A DNA stretch of 63,989 nucleotides from positions 1-63,989 of the forward strand of contig JAHHOT010000116.1 of the NCBI GenBank assembly GCA_018677555.1, in the 5' to 3' direction. The position numbers and the translations under genes were made by a program. The notes beneath the pieces are model-generated. The model was given only the letters and a program-made list of their open reading frames with translations, had not been told where the DNA came from and did not search any database. Shown one piece after another: positions 8,331 to 17,041 of this stretch. This stretch comes from Gammaproteobacteria bacterium. Lineage in GTDB: Bacteria; Pseudomonadota; Gammaproteobacteria; Steroidobacterales; Woeseiaceae. Positions within the stretch are counted from its first letter, which is position 1. Every line of letters starts with the position of its first letter.

Positions 8331-9242
8331 CTAATCGGGCTCGTTGCGCAGTACTTCACCCTTGTCCGTGACCTCGACGTCCCACTGCTTGCCATCGATA
8401 AATGTTTCGATCGCATAACGACCGTCGACCTGGTGCAGCTCAACCTTGATTTCCTTGATGATGCCGGTCGGATGCAGCTCGTAAACGATGCGCTTCGGAA
8501 TGTCCGGCAGTTCGTCCTCAGAAATCCGGAACTCTACATATCTCTCTGACGGGAAGCGGCGGCCATCTTTGTACAGTTCGAGTCCATCGTCATAGATCAT
8601 GCCTATTTTCGGCGCGTAGCGTTTGTAGGATTCATCGTCCGGTTCCAGCGGTGACGATTCGGTAATAATCAGGCAATCGTCAAACGTTCCCCTGTGCGTT
8701 TCGACAGTCGCGCCGGTTTCAAATATCTCCGCACGATCCATAGCGGCGCCGGGCGCGTACTCCATATAGTACTTCATGCCAACGGCCGGTTTCGCCGGCA
8801 TGTACAGTCCTGGCCGCGCGCCATCTTTGCCGGCACGCCATTCGCCGTCGTGGCCGATAATCTCGCCGTCTTTGAAGTAGTCGACGTCCTCGCCGAAATA
8901 GAACACGTCTTTTGTTTTCTTTGCCATCGCGAAGAAATTTCGGGAAATTTCGGCAAGCTCTCCGTTCTCGAATTCGCGCTCTTCGATCACCCGGGTCTCT
9001 ACGCCGTCGACCATCTCCGTTTCATCGAGGACGGAGATGATGACGAATTCCGAGCCGTCCGGCTCGAGGTTGCCGAGAACGACAAAGGGCCCGGGCTTCA
9101 GGCCCCAGTAGCTGTTGTTGCCTTTCGCCGTCATCGTGTAGTTTTCGATCGGAAAATTGCTTTGCCAGCCGTCGTCGTCTGCCGTGCTACCCGGTAACGG
9201 AACGGCGACGAGTAACGATGTGATGAGTAATCGGGTTTTCAT
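8331..9242 (-). CDS. Secreted protein with C-terminal PepSY-like domain
   Basis: A 303-residue protein with a cleavable signal peptide (MKTRLLITSLLVAVPLPGSTA). The middle part is rich in Tyr, Asp and Glu and looks like an all-beta fold. The last 45 residues (IKEIKVELHQVDGRYAIE and QWDVEVTDKGEVL) resemble PepSY/PepSY-like units. The start is ATG 9242, since AAAAAGGT lies about 10 nt upstream; an upstream in-frame start at 9275 would spoil the signal peptide. A similar PepSY-like ending appears in the small lipoprotein gene at 10250. Function unknown; periplasmic inhibitor or chaperone-like roles are known for PepSY relatives. Confidence 0.7.
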   Translation of the reverse strand: MKTRLLITSLLVAVPLPGSTADDDGWQSNFPIENYTMTAKGNNSYWGLKPGPFVVLGNLEPDGSEFVIISVLDETEMVDGVETRVIEEREFENGELAEISRNFFAMAKKTKDVFYFGEDVDYFKDGEIIGHDGEWRAGKDGARPGLYMPAKPAVGMKYYMEYAPGAAMDRAEIFETGATVETHRGTFDDCLIITESSPLEPDDESYKRYAPKIGMIYDDGLELYKDGRRFPSERYVEFRISEDELPDIPKRIVYELHPTGIIKEIKVELHQVDGRYAIETFIDGKQWDVEVTDKGEVLRNEPD

Positions 9243-9396
9243 GATGCTGTACCTTTTTGAAGTGTTATGGCACAAGCGTCCGGCGCACCGGCAGATCCAT
9301 CTTGGTATACCGGATCACATTGCACCAGGCCAGGGGCAGCCCGCGGAGGATGCCGGCCGGTGCGGGTGTCAGACAGTCAGTCTTTTGTCGCGGCTT

Positions 9397-9945
9397 CTAC
9401 TTGAATCCGATGACAGCGCTGAGCGAATACTTCAGTTCGCCCGAAACCATGCTGTCGAACCATTCCAGTTCACCGCGAACTCCGAAATGCTTACTGATGT
9501 CGTATTCGCCGCCGAGACTCAATGCAAGGTCGTCGTTCTTGTAGTGCGTCTCGTTGGTGTCGTTGACTTCGGTTTCCGTATTCCAGGACACGTAGCCCAC
9601 TTTGCCGATCACGTCGAAGTTGTTGCTGAGCGGATACGCGGCAACGGCATAGATGTCGTAGGCCTCGGTGTCCATGTGCAGATCGACGGGAATCGACGTG
9701 TCGTCCGGCGTCCCGTATTTGCTCAGGCCACCCTCGATGCCGAAGTTCCTGGTGAACATGTAGGAACCGAAGACACGAAATCCATCCGAGTCGCCACCGA
9801 ATGACGTCCCCGCGTCGTCGATATTGATCGGCGCTCGCGCGGCCGATAACCCGAGCGAAAATCCTTCCGCATTTGCTGCGTTTGCCGCGATGAGCAGCGG
9901 TAGCAGCGCTAGTCCAGCGTTCAATTTCAAGTACTTGTGTTTCAT
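9397..9945 (-). CDS. Small outer-membrane beta-barrel protein
   Basis: A 182-residue protein with a signal peptide ending ANAANA before EGFSLG. The mature part shows alternating amphipathic strands (GFRVFGSYMF, NFGIEGGLSK, FDVIGKVGYVSWN, LSLGGEYDIS, FGVRGELEWF) and ends in LSAVIGFK, as expected of an eight-stranded OmpA/OmpX-type barrel. The ATG at 9945 has AGGGGAGAAAA upstream. It may form a short unit with the next minus-strand gene. No catalytic residues are evident; function beyond outer-membrane structure is unknown. Confidence 0.75.
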   Translation of the reverse strand: MKHKYLKLNAGLALLPLLIAANAANAEGFSLGLSAARAPINIDDAGTSFGGDSDGFRVFGSYMFTRNFGIEGGLSKYGTPDDTSIPVDLHMDTEAYDIYAVAAYPLSNNFDVIGKVGYVSWNTETEVNDTNETHYKNDDLALSLGGEYDISKHFGVRGELEWFDSMVSGELKYSLSAVIGFK

Positions 9946-10249
9946 TTGCTTTTCTCCCCTTATTGGCCGGCAAGGATCGCGGCCACAGACGAGCACGCCT
10001 GTGCCGTTTGCACGGCGCATACTCCTTCTGTTGGACGTATCGTCGCCGGGAAATCGGTCGCCGATTATTGGTTACAGGCGCAACCGTGTTGCTCCCGGCT
10101 ACAGTGGCATAGCAAATGCGCACGCTGCCTGGCGGCAATTGCACGTCACAGCCGCGACCGCTCTTCCGCCACCCATCGTCTAAGCTGTCATGGCGACGTC
10201 TGGCGCCTGTTCATGCGTACCCGGACGGCCTTATATCGAGGGCATCGAG
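9946..10249. other. 304-bp divergent intergenic region
   Basis: This gap separates the beta-barrel gene (minus) and the PepSY-like lipoprotein gene (plus). It should hold both promoters. Apart from the ribosome-binding site of the barrel gene near 9949-9960 I see no convincing gene, hairpin or known operator. Confidence 0.5.
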
Positions 10250-10528
10250 ATGAAAACAATTCGAACACTTGCAGCCTTGTTCCTGTCTACCAGCCTGGCC
10301 GCCTGCGCCGGGATGTGGCAGGACGAAGAGGTCGCTATCGGCGACGTTCCAGCGGCAGCAATCACTGCGGCCGAAGGCGCCGTTCCGGGGCTGGAGATCC
10401 GGGCTGCGGAAGTCGAGAGGAAGAATGGCCGGACCGTATACGAGATCGACGGCAGGGCGAAGGGCGTAAAGCACGAGGTGAAGGTCACCGCCGACGGCGA
10501 AGTCCTGAAGGTAAAGACGGATGACTGA
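10250..10528 (+). CDS. Small PepSY-like lipoprotein
   Basis: A 92-residue protein: signal with lipobox LAAC (Cys about 19), then one PepSY-like unit (ITAAEGAVPGLEIRAAEVE, then YEIDGRAKGVKHEVKVTADG, ending VLKVKTDD). It would be anchored in the envelope, facing the periplasm. ATG 10250 is chosen because the signal peptide starts there; the frame is open upstream to 10190. The unit resembles the C-terminus of the secreted protein at 8331-9242. PepSY domains are associated with control of proteases or redox proteins, but no partner is adjacent. Confidence 0.7.
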   Translation: MKTIRTLAALFLSTSLAACAGMWQDEEVAIGDVPAAAITAAEGAVPGLEIRAAEVERKNGRTVYEIDGRAKGVKHEVKVTADGEVLKVKTDD

Positions 10529-10558
10529 CCGCCGTATCGATGGCGGTAACAAGCCGCC

Positions 10559-12067
10559 TTAGAACTGTCCGGTCAACTCGACAAACAGCCCGGGTTCGCG
10601 TTCACCGTCGGCATCGGCATGCGTGAGCGGCTGGGCAACTTCCAGGTAGCCCGACAGCAGGTTTCCCCGTACCGCCAGGCCGACGCCGGCCGAGGCGGCC
10701 GATTCCCGGCCGCCGCCTGCACGGTTCCAGGCGCCGCCGATGTCATAGAAACCATAGGCTTCGACGCGGTCATACCAGCGTGCGGCAAGTGGCAAGGTTC
10801 CGCGCAGCTCGGCTTTTGCGCCAAGGCCCCTGTCACCCCGAACCGCGGCAGCATCGAATCCCCTGCCGATGCGTCCGCCGCCAACCTTGAACTGGCGGAT
10901 TGACGGCAGCAGATGCGGCGAGTACTGAGCGTAGCTGTCAATCCGCAAGTTCCAGCGCTGAGTCAGCGGTGTGAGATCGACGTAATGGAAACGAACGATC
11001 ACGAAATCTTCGCGACGTCCGTCATCCGGGTTTACAAAGTTGTCCAGCCGGCTGCCCATTACAGCAAGACCGACCTCTGCTTCTGCCGTCAGCAGGTGCT
11101 GCCGCTTGCTGCCGCGCCAACTCACTGTGCTGGCGACTTCGATAGTTCGCAGGCGGTCTTCCCGTGCCAGAACGCCGTCGTGGTAAACGTCGAGGTCGTC
11201 TATCTCGAGCGCGCCACGCAGGGTCAGCTGCCGATTCTTCCCGCTCCGTAGTGGTCGCGACAGATCCGCGATATAGCGCTCCCGATCCTGGTCGACCAGT
11301 ACGCCGGACGAAACGACCTGGATTTTCGACATCGACCCCTGCAGAAGTGCGTTCGCGCCGCGCTCGCCGACAGGCGCGCGAAAATAGGCACCGCCGCTCG
11401 AATAGTCGTTCGGATTACCGGCCGTTGCCAGGAACATGCCGAGGATGTTGTCATCACCCAGCAGGCCGTTGCTGGCGATTCGCCCGAATACCAGGTTACG
11501 GCCGATCTGTTGTGTGCCGCGATTCGTGTAGGTCAGACTGCCGTTGATCGCCTGGTAATCGGAATCGACCTCCAGCACGTAACCGCCCGGCACGTTTTCG
11601 TCCGGGGTGGTCGTGATATTGACGTCGAGTCCGGGCAAGCGTTTTGCCTGGCTAATTAAATCTCGAATGTCGACAGGGCGCAGGGATCGCTCGGATGACA
11701 ACTCGTCGAACAGCGCGTCAAGGCGTTGCTGGTGCGGTCCGCTTTTGCCGCTATGCCGTACGTCGGAAATACTCGGTTCGATCAACTGGATTCGGACTAT
11801 CCCGGATGTCATGCCGTTGTTGGCAACCCGGTAGCCGGGACGCGAATAGCCGTCGCGACGGTAACGCTCCCGAATAGCCTCGGCAATCTGGGTCGCCGTT
11901 TCTTTGGTCACCGCCTTCCCGAGAAACGGATGATACTCCGAGAACAAGTCAGCGGCCGAGTACACCGAACTGTTCTGTATTATCGCCGATCCGAGGACCT
12001 CTTCGTCAGACGCGGTTGCCGCAGTTGCTGCCAAAAACAACACCGATATTATGCAAAGTGGCCGCAT
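10559..12067 (-). CDS. TpsB/ShlB-FhaC-HecB family outer-membrane transporter
   Basis: About 502 residues with a signal peptide (ISVLFLAATAATAS). An N-terminal POTRA-like region spans about residues 35-190 (ETATQIAEAIRERYRRDGY; later DIRDLISQAKRLPGLDVNI). The rest is a long beta-barrel with the conserved barrel motif form GGGRIGRGFDAAAVRGDRG near residue 390 and a terminal Phe (LFVELTGQF). TpsB proteins move a partner polypeptide across the outer membrane. The start at ATG 12067 is chosen from the signal peptide; the frame is open further upstream and no strong ribosome site is visible. No classical TpsA with a haemagglutination domain is adjacent; the divergent FecR-repeat protein is the only large exported neighbour. 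Confidence 0.8.
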   Translation of the reverse strand: MRPLCIISVLFLAATAATASDEEVLGSAIIQNSSVYSAADLFSEYHPFLGKAVTKETATQIAEAIRERYRRDGYSRPGYRVANNGMTSGIVRIQLIEPSISDVRHSGKSGPHQQRLDALFDELSSERSLRPVDIRDLISQAKRLPGLDVNITTTPDENVPGGYVLEVDSDYQAINGSLTYTNRGTQQIGRNLVFGRIASNGLLGDDNILGMFLATAGNPNDYSSGGAYFRAPVGERGANALLQGSMSKIQVVSSGVLVDQDRERYIADLSRPLRSGKNRQLTLRGALEIDDLDVYHDGVLAREDRLRTIEVASTVSWRGSKRQHLLTAEAEVGLAVMGSRLDNFVNPDDGRREDFVIVRFHYVDLTPLTQRWNLRIDSYAQYSPHLLPSIRQFKVGGGRIGRGFDAAAVRGDRGLGAKAELRGTLPLAARWYDRVEAYGFYDIGGAWNRAGGGRESAASAGVGLAVRGNLLSGYLEVAQPLTHADADGEREPGLFVELTGQF

Positions 12068-12164
12068 TCTCAGGAACTCTCGCCGGTATTTCAGCCAGAT
12101 TGCAAGACAATCGCGAGGGCTTGTCGGGAATTGCATGCGGCCAGTGTCGGCCAGCGGGCGCATC

Positions 12165-12197
12165 ATTGCAGTGATTGCGCTCACAGTGTGATGCAAT
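12165..12197. promoter_or_regulatory. Nested dyads between tpsB-like and fecR-like genes
   Basis: An outer inverted repeat ATTGCA (12165-12170) / TGCAAT (12192-12197) surrounds a CRP-like dyad AGTGATTGCGCTCACA (12170-12185; pattern TGTGA-N6-TCACA, 9 of 10). It lies in the 215-bp divergent region, 98 bp upstream of the FecR-type start and about 100 bp upstream of the TpsB-type start, so one factor could control both directions. Confidence 0.35.
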
Positions 12198-12282
12198 TCC
12201 GCGGCCAGCTGTGATGGACTCGGTCGCAAAGGGCGGAACAAAAACCTAGTATGGCCTCGCTCACAGGACGAAGGAGCCCCCG

Positions 12283-14109
12283 ATGCCCAAGGAACGGATT
12301 TCGATCGGCAGTCCACTCCACTTTTTGCTGTTCTTGTTTTGCCTCTTTGCAATCCCCGCCCATGCGACCAGTCTCGAGGTCACAGAGGTCGAGGGTGCGG
12401 TGAAGCTGCGCCTCGACAACGTATGGCAGACACCGACGACCGGCATGGTCATACGCCTGCCCGCTACTGTGTCGACCGGCAGCGATGGCTCGGTCAAGCT
12501 GGAACAGAATGGCACGGTGATTTCCGTTGCCAGCCAGACGGCACTCCACCTGTTTGCCGATGCGGACACCGGCCAGGTCGTCAAGCGCGTCGTCCAGGAA
12601 AAAGGCAGTGCGTTTTACGACGTCGCGCCGCAGGGCTCGAATCGTTTTCGCGTCGAGTCTCCCTACCTCGTGGCTGTCGTCAAGGGTACGCAGTTCAACG
12701 TTACAGCGGCGTCTGACGTATCGACCGTCGCGCTTTTCGAGGGACACCTGCAGATCGATGCTCCGGACGTTGGGGACTCGGTCGAGATTTTTGCAGGAGA
12801 GATCGCACGCAGACATCGCGACGATGACCATATCGTAGTCGTCGACATGGAAAACGATCAGGTTGTCGATCGAAACGCAGCGCCGGTTTCGACGCTGGCG
12901 GACAGCGCAAGGACCGGTGGAGGTGATCACACGGTCGCGTCGACATCACCTGGAAACGTACAGAAAATCGTGACGAATTGGAGCAGCGGCCGCACATCGG
13001 GCGGCGATAACGCCGCCACCGGTTCGGGTGAACCGCAAGCCGGCTCCGGCGCGGGCGTCGTGGTGGGGAGCGAATCGGGTGGCGTCGCGGCTAACGCCGG
13101 GGCACAGGTCGGCGCACTCGCGGCAACTGCCAATGCGGATGGACAGATTGGCGCCAACGGCATTAATGCGAACGCAGGTTTGAATGCTGGCGTGATACAA
13201 GCTGATGCGAACCTCGAACTGGGCCTTACCGGCATTGGTGTTGATGCCGCCGTCGATCTCGGTGCAGGTGACATCACAGCCGCTGCGGACATCGGCGTCA
13301 GTGCAGACCTTGTTAATGGCAGTATCGACGCCAGCGCGGACATCGACCTCGGTGCCGGTGACATCATGGCCAGCGCAGACATCGACGTCGGTGCTGATCT
13401 CTTTGATGGCAGTGCCGATGTCGGCGCCGACATTGACCTCGGCGCCGGCGACATTACGGCCGGCGCGGACATCGACGTCGGAGCGGACCTCACTGACGGC
13501 AGTGTCGATGTCGGTGCAGACATCGATGCCGGAATCGGTGACATCGTGGCCGGTCCTGACATTGACGTCGCTGCGGATCTTACCGACGGCAGTATCGACG
13601 TCGGTGCAGATATCGATGCCGGAATCGGTGACATCGTAGCCGGTCCTGACATTGACGTTGCTGCGGACCTTACCGACGGCAGTATCGACGCCGGTGCAGA
13701 TATCGATGCCGGAATCGGCGACATCGTCGCTGGACCTGACGTTGACATTGCTGCGGACCTTACCGACGGCAGTATCGACGCCGGTGCAGATATCGATGCC
13801 GGAATCGGTGACATCGTAGCCGGTCCTGACATTGACGTCGCTGCGGACCTTCCTGGCGGCGACGTCGGTGCCGGTATTGACGGCGGCGACGTAGCTGCCG
13901 ATGCTGACCTCGATGTTGGCGCCGACCTGGGCGGCGCTGGTACCGACATTGACCTCGGCGGCAACGGTTCGGACCTCGATATTGGAATCGGGACCGGTGA
14001 CAGCGGCGACATCCTGGCGGACGACGGCGGCACCGATATTGTCGACGACGTCATTGACGCGGCTGGCGACGGCGCGATACCCGACGTTGATGATCTATTT
14101 GGTCTCTGA
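12283..14109 (+). CDS. Exported FecR-domain protein with Asp-rich 30-residue tandem repeats
   Basis: A 608-residue protein. Signal peptide residues 1-28 (ends IPAHA); a FecR-type beta domain spans about residues 55-170 (FRVESPYLVAVVKGTQFNV is characteristic). A Gly/Ala/Asn-rich linker precedes six in-frame 30-residue repeats (residues about 346-525) of the form GADIDAGIGDIVAGPDIDV, each with about 8 Asp and no Lys or Arg. It ends in a Gly/Asp-rich tail. The alternating hydrophobic/Asp pattern suggests a beta-solenoid that may bind Ca2+. Start ATG 12283 with GAAGGAG upstream. It is followed 2 bp later by the CHASE2 protein and is divergent from a TpsB-like transporter. FecR domains in this setting act in the periplasm. 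Whether this protein is secreted by the transporter is inference. Confidence 0.8.
   Translation: MPKERISIGSPLHFLLFLFCLFAIPAHATSLEVTEVEGAVKLRLDNVWQTPTTGMVIRLPATVSTGSDGSVKLEQNGTVISVASQTALHLFADADTGQVVKRVVQEKGSAFYDVAPQGSNRFRVESPYLVAVVKGTQFNVTAASDVSTVALFEGHLQIDAPDVGDSVEIFAGEIARRHRDDDHIVVVDMENDQVVDRNAAPVSTLADSARTGGGDHTVASTSPGNVQKIVTNWSSGRTSGGDNAATGSGEPQAGSGAGVVVGSESGGVAANAGAQVGALAATANADGQIGANGINANAGLNAGVIQADANLELGLTGIGVDAAVDLGAGDITAAADIGVSADLVNGSIDASADIDLGAGDIMASADIDVGADLFDGSADVGADIDLGAGDITAGADIDVGADLTDGSVDVGADIDAGIGDIVAGPDIDVAADLTDGSIDVGADIDAGIGDIVAGPDIDVAADLTDGSIDAGADIDAGIGDIVAGPDVDIAADLTDGSIDAGADIDAGIGDIVAGPDIDVAADLPGGDVGAGIDGGDVAADADLDVGADLGGAGTDIDLGGNGSDLDIGIGTGDSGDILADDGGTDIVDDVIDAAGDGAIPDVDDLFGL
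13318..13857 (+). repeat. Six in-frame 90-bp tandem repeats
   Basis: Units start at 13318, 13408, 13498, 13588, 13678 and 13768, each opening GGCAGT and each 90 bp. The last four are very alike (GATGCCGGAATCGG-GACATCGT core), and the first two are more diverged. A degenerate seventh unit can be aligned at 13228-13317. Homogeneity is highest toward the 3' half, as expected of recent unequal crossing-over or slippage. There are no spacers, so this is not a CRISPR. Confidence 0.9.
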
Positions 14110-14111
14110 GC

Positions 14112-16877
14112 GTGCATCAACGCCCTAGCTACTGGGCACTGATCGCCGCCACGTCCCTGTTGATTGCCATTGCGGCAACAATCAGTGGGCCCGGCCAGCG
14201 CCTGGAATTCGGAATGCGCGATGCCGCGACCGAAATCCTGTTGCACGAGATTGGGACCGATATTGTCGTCGTCGCTATCGATTCCAAGAGTTTGCGCGAT
14301 GTCGGTCAGTGGCCATGGCCGCGTCGGCTGCACGCGCAACTGATCGATCGGCTCGCTCCGGCATCACCGGCGCGGCTATTCGTCGATATCGATTTCAGCG
14401 TGCCGTCGAACCCGGCAGACGACGCCGCGCTTGCGCGCTCACTGCGCAACTGGCGTGGCCACCCGGTGTTGTTACCCGGATTCGGCCAGAACCGGTCGGC
14501 CACATCGGGCGAAATCGTTCTGACCGAACCATTGCCGGAGCTCGCCCAGTCGGTCGACATTGCATCCGTGAATCTGCAACCCGATGTTGACGGCCTGGTC
14601 CGCTCTGTCAGATCGGCCTGGCAGATCGCCGGTCGCACGTTGCCTTCCGTATCGGTGGCACTTAACGGTCTGCAGCCTGATCCGGATCAGGCTCACTGGA
14701 TCGATTTCGCGATCGACCCGGCGTCGTTCACGACCGTTTCGTCCAGCGACGTGCTGGCGAACAGGATCCCTGCACAATACTTTGCGGACAAGATTGTCTT
14801 CATTGGCGCCACCGCGATCGAACTCGGCGATGTTATCCCCGTTCCACTGCACCAGTCGCTGCCAGGCGTAGTCGTGCAGGCGCTTGCTTACGAATCGATA
14901 CAGCGAGGCTCGTTCGAACAATTGCCTGCGGTTGCCAGCTGGACGCTGCTTGTCCTGTGGACGCTGATGCTTGCCTTTCTTCTCCGGCGGACCTCCTGGC
15001 TGCGCGGCAGCCTGATCATGGGTGGCGCGCTGGCAAGCATTGCTGGTGTTTTCTGGCTCGGTTTTGCACAGCTTGGAATCGCTGTATCGGTTGTGCCTTT
15101 TGCCGTTGCCACCCTCGCCGTCTACATTTTGACAATGGTTCGATCACTGGAGTCGGAATCGGTTCGCGCCCTGATGTTCGCCGTTGGATTTCGCCAACGT
15201 GACGCATTGCTGAAGAGCGTCGTGCAATCTTCAACTGACAGCATCGTTTGCGTCGACGACGGCGGTGAGATACGGACCGCCAATCCTGCTTCCGCCAGCC
15301 TGTTTCGCTGGCCGCATGGAAACCTGGTCGGCGAATCCCTGCTGACGTTCGTTCCGGAACTCTTGCGAGACCCGACAGACGGCACGCCACGCTCGCTCGA
15401 AACGCTGTCCGATCGGGTCACGGAACTTTCTGCCGTAACCGCCAATGGCGTGGCCTTCCCTGTCGAGCTCTCCGTCAGCCGGGTGCAGCTAGAGCACGAA
15501 TGTCTTTACACAGCTATCGTCCGTGATATCAGCGAACGCAAAGCACAGCACGATCAGCTCCAGTTCCAGGCGACGCATGACGCACTCACCGCGTTGCCGA
15601 ACCGGCCGGCTCTGGCGGCGCACCTCGACTCCGTTCTGCAGGGCGGTAAAGCACAGGGCCCTGTCGCGTTGATGATGATCGACCTGAACCGCTTCAAGGA
15701 AGTCAATGACACGCTGGGTCACAACGTTGGCGACTACGTGCTGCATGACGTTGCGCGCCGCCTGGAACGGCTGACGAGTGACAGGGGGTTCATCGCCCGT
15801 ATAGGCGGCGATGAATTTGCGCTGGTCGTCGACAAGGACGTGAGCGATACGTCAGTCGATGAGCTGGCACAATCCCTGGTCGAATGCCTCAAAGAACCGG
15901 TAAAGACCTGTGGTGTTGCAATCGATATTGGCTTGAGCATCGGCATCGCAATGTATCCAGATGACGCGAACGATGCAGAAGAGCTGTTCAGGTTGTCGGA
16001 CATCGCGATGTATGCCGCCAAGCGCGCGAGCACCGGATTCGAACACTACGACGCAGCGAACGATCTCAATAGCCTCCGCCGGCTCGAGATCGCCGTGCGC
16101 CTGCGCCAGGCCATCTCTGCCGACGAGTTGCGATTGCATTATCAACCCAAGGTCAATCTTCGAACCGGCGCCGTCGACGGTGTCGAGGCGCTGACGCGCT
16201 GGACAGATCCTGTTCTCGGTCAGGTTCGTCCTGACGAATTTATCTCGCTCGCGGAAACGACCGACCTGGTTCAGCCACTATCCGACTGGACGATGCGCGA
16301 AGCTTTCAGGCAAACAGCGGCATGGCACCGACAGGGCATCAGCCTGCGAGTCGCGATAAACGTGTCTGCGCGATTGCTTCAGGACGCAAGGTTTCCCGAG
16401 AGGATTGCAACGCTGATGGCCGAAAGCGGTGCCTCTCCCGACAGTATCGAACTCGAAATTACCGAGAGCGCAATGATGCTCGATCCGGCACGGGCGCTGA
16501 AGGTCGTGAAGAGACTGAACGAACTCGGCGTGCAGATCTCGATCGACGATTATGGAACCGGTTATTCTTCACTGGCCTACCTGCGCGATCTACCTGCTCA
16601 TTCCCTCAAGCTGGACAAGTCATTCGTCTCCGATCTCGACAGCAAAGAAGGTCAGGTCATCGCCGCCTCCACGGTGCAGATGGCGCACGCGCTGAACCTC
16701 GAAATCGTGGCCGAAGGCGTCGAGACAGATGCCGATGCGGCAATGCTGAAAGAAATGGGCTACGACTACGCACAGGGCTTCCTGTACAGCCCGGCTGTTG
16801 CCGCGCATGATCTGCTCGACTGGCTCCGTGAGCGCTCGGCCGATACTCTGCGCGACGGGTCAACCGCTGCCATTTAA
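14112..16877 (+). CDS. CHASE2-PAS-GGDEF-EAL cyclic-di-GMP enzyme
   Basis: A 921-residue membrane sensor. One N-terminal membrane helix, then a periplasmic CHASE2 domain (about residues 30-270: IVVVAIDSKSLRDVGQWPWP; ARLFVDIDFS), three membrane helices (about 275-345), a PAS domain (about 365-480), GGDEF (motif at 565-569, intact) and EAL (motif at 692-694). The EAL domain keeps EITES, DDYGTGYSS, KLDKSF and AEGVE, so both synthesis and hydrolysis of c-di-GMP are chemically possible. The start is GTG at 14112, 2 bp after the FecR-type stop and without its own clear ribosome site, suggesting translational coupling. CHASE2 sensors often sit next to FecR-domain genes, so the FecR protein is a likely periplasmic partner or input. 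Confidence 0.9.
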   Translation: MHQRPSYWALIAATSLLIAIAATISGPGQRLEFGMRDAATEILLHEIGTDIVVVAIDSKSLRDVGQWPWPRRLHAQLIDRLAPASPARLFVDIDFSVPSNPADDAALARSLRNWRGHPVLLPGFGQNRSATSGEIVLTEPLPELAQSVDIASVNLQPDVDGLVRSVRSAWQIAGRTLPSVSVALNGLQPDPDQAHWIDFAIDPASFTTVSSSDVLANRIPAQYFADKIVFIGATAIELGDVIPVPLHQSLPGVVVQALAYESIQRGSFEQLPAVASWTLLVLWTLMLAFLLRRTSWLRGSLIMGGALASIAGVFWLGFAQLGIAVSVVPFAVATLAVYILTMVRSLESESVRALMFAVGFRQRDALLKSVVQSSTDSIVCVDDGGEIRTANPASASLFRWPHGNLVGESLLTFVPELLRDPTDGTPRSLETLSDRVTELSAVTANGVAFPVELSVSRVQLEHECLYTAIVRDISERKAQHDQLQFQATHDALTALPNRPALAAHLDSVLQGGKAQGPVALMMIDLNRFKEVNDTLGHNVGDYVLHDVARRLERLTSDRGFIARIGGDEFALVVDKDVSDTSVDELAQSLVECLKEPVKTCGVAIDIGLSIGIAMYPDDANDAEELFRLSDIAMYAAKRASTGFEHYDAANDLNSLRRLEIAVRLRQAISADELRLHYQPKVNLRTGAVDGVEALTRWTDPVLGQVRPDEFISLAETTDLVQPLSDWTMREAFRQTAAWHRQGISLRVAINVSARLLQDARFPERIATLMAESGASPDSIELEITESAMMLDPARALKVVKRLNELGVQISIDDYGTGYSSLAYLRDLPAHSLKLDKSFVSDLDSKEGQVIAASTVQMAHALNLEIVAEGVETDADAAMLKEMGYDYAQGFLYSPAVAAHDLLDWLRERSADTLRDGSTAAI

Positions 16878-17041
16878 GACCCGTTCGGCGCGTTCCCCGC
16901 TGCCGGCAGAGTACGCCGGTATCAACGTCGGCGAGGCACTGACCGGCAGTTGGCGATTCATTGTCGGTCATGCGACTATCGTCGCGTAAACGTCCTTACA
17001 AGCTCGCCCGATGCAAGGCAATGGCCCTGAGACTGATTGCG

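Noticed and set aside
13318-13857. Regular 90-bp repeats considered as a CRISPR array
   Set aside because: Units are contiguous with no unique spacers, keep a reading frame, and no cas genes are nearby.
12927-14339. Long open frame on the minus strand opposite the FecR-type repeats (about 470 codons)
   Set aside because: It is open because the 90-bp in-frame repeat lacks stops in that phase. The translation is Ser/Pro/Ala repeats with no ribosome site, while the plus strand has a signal peptide and a FecR domain.
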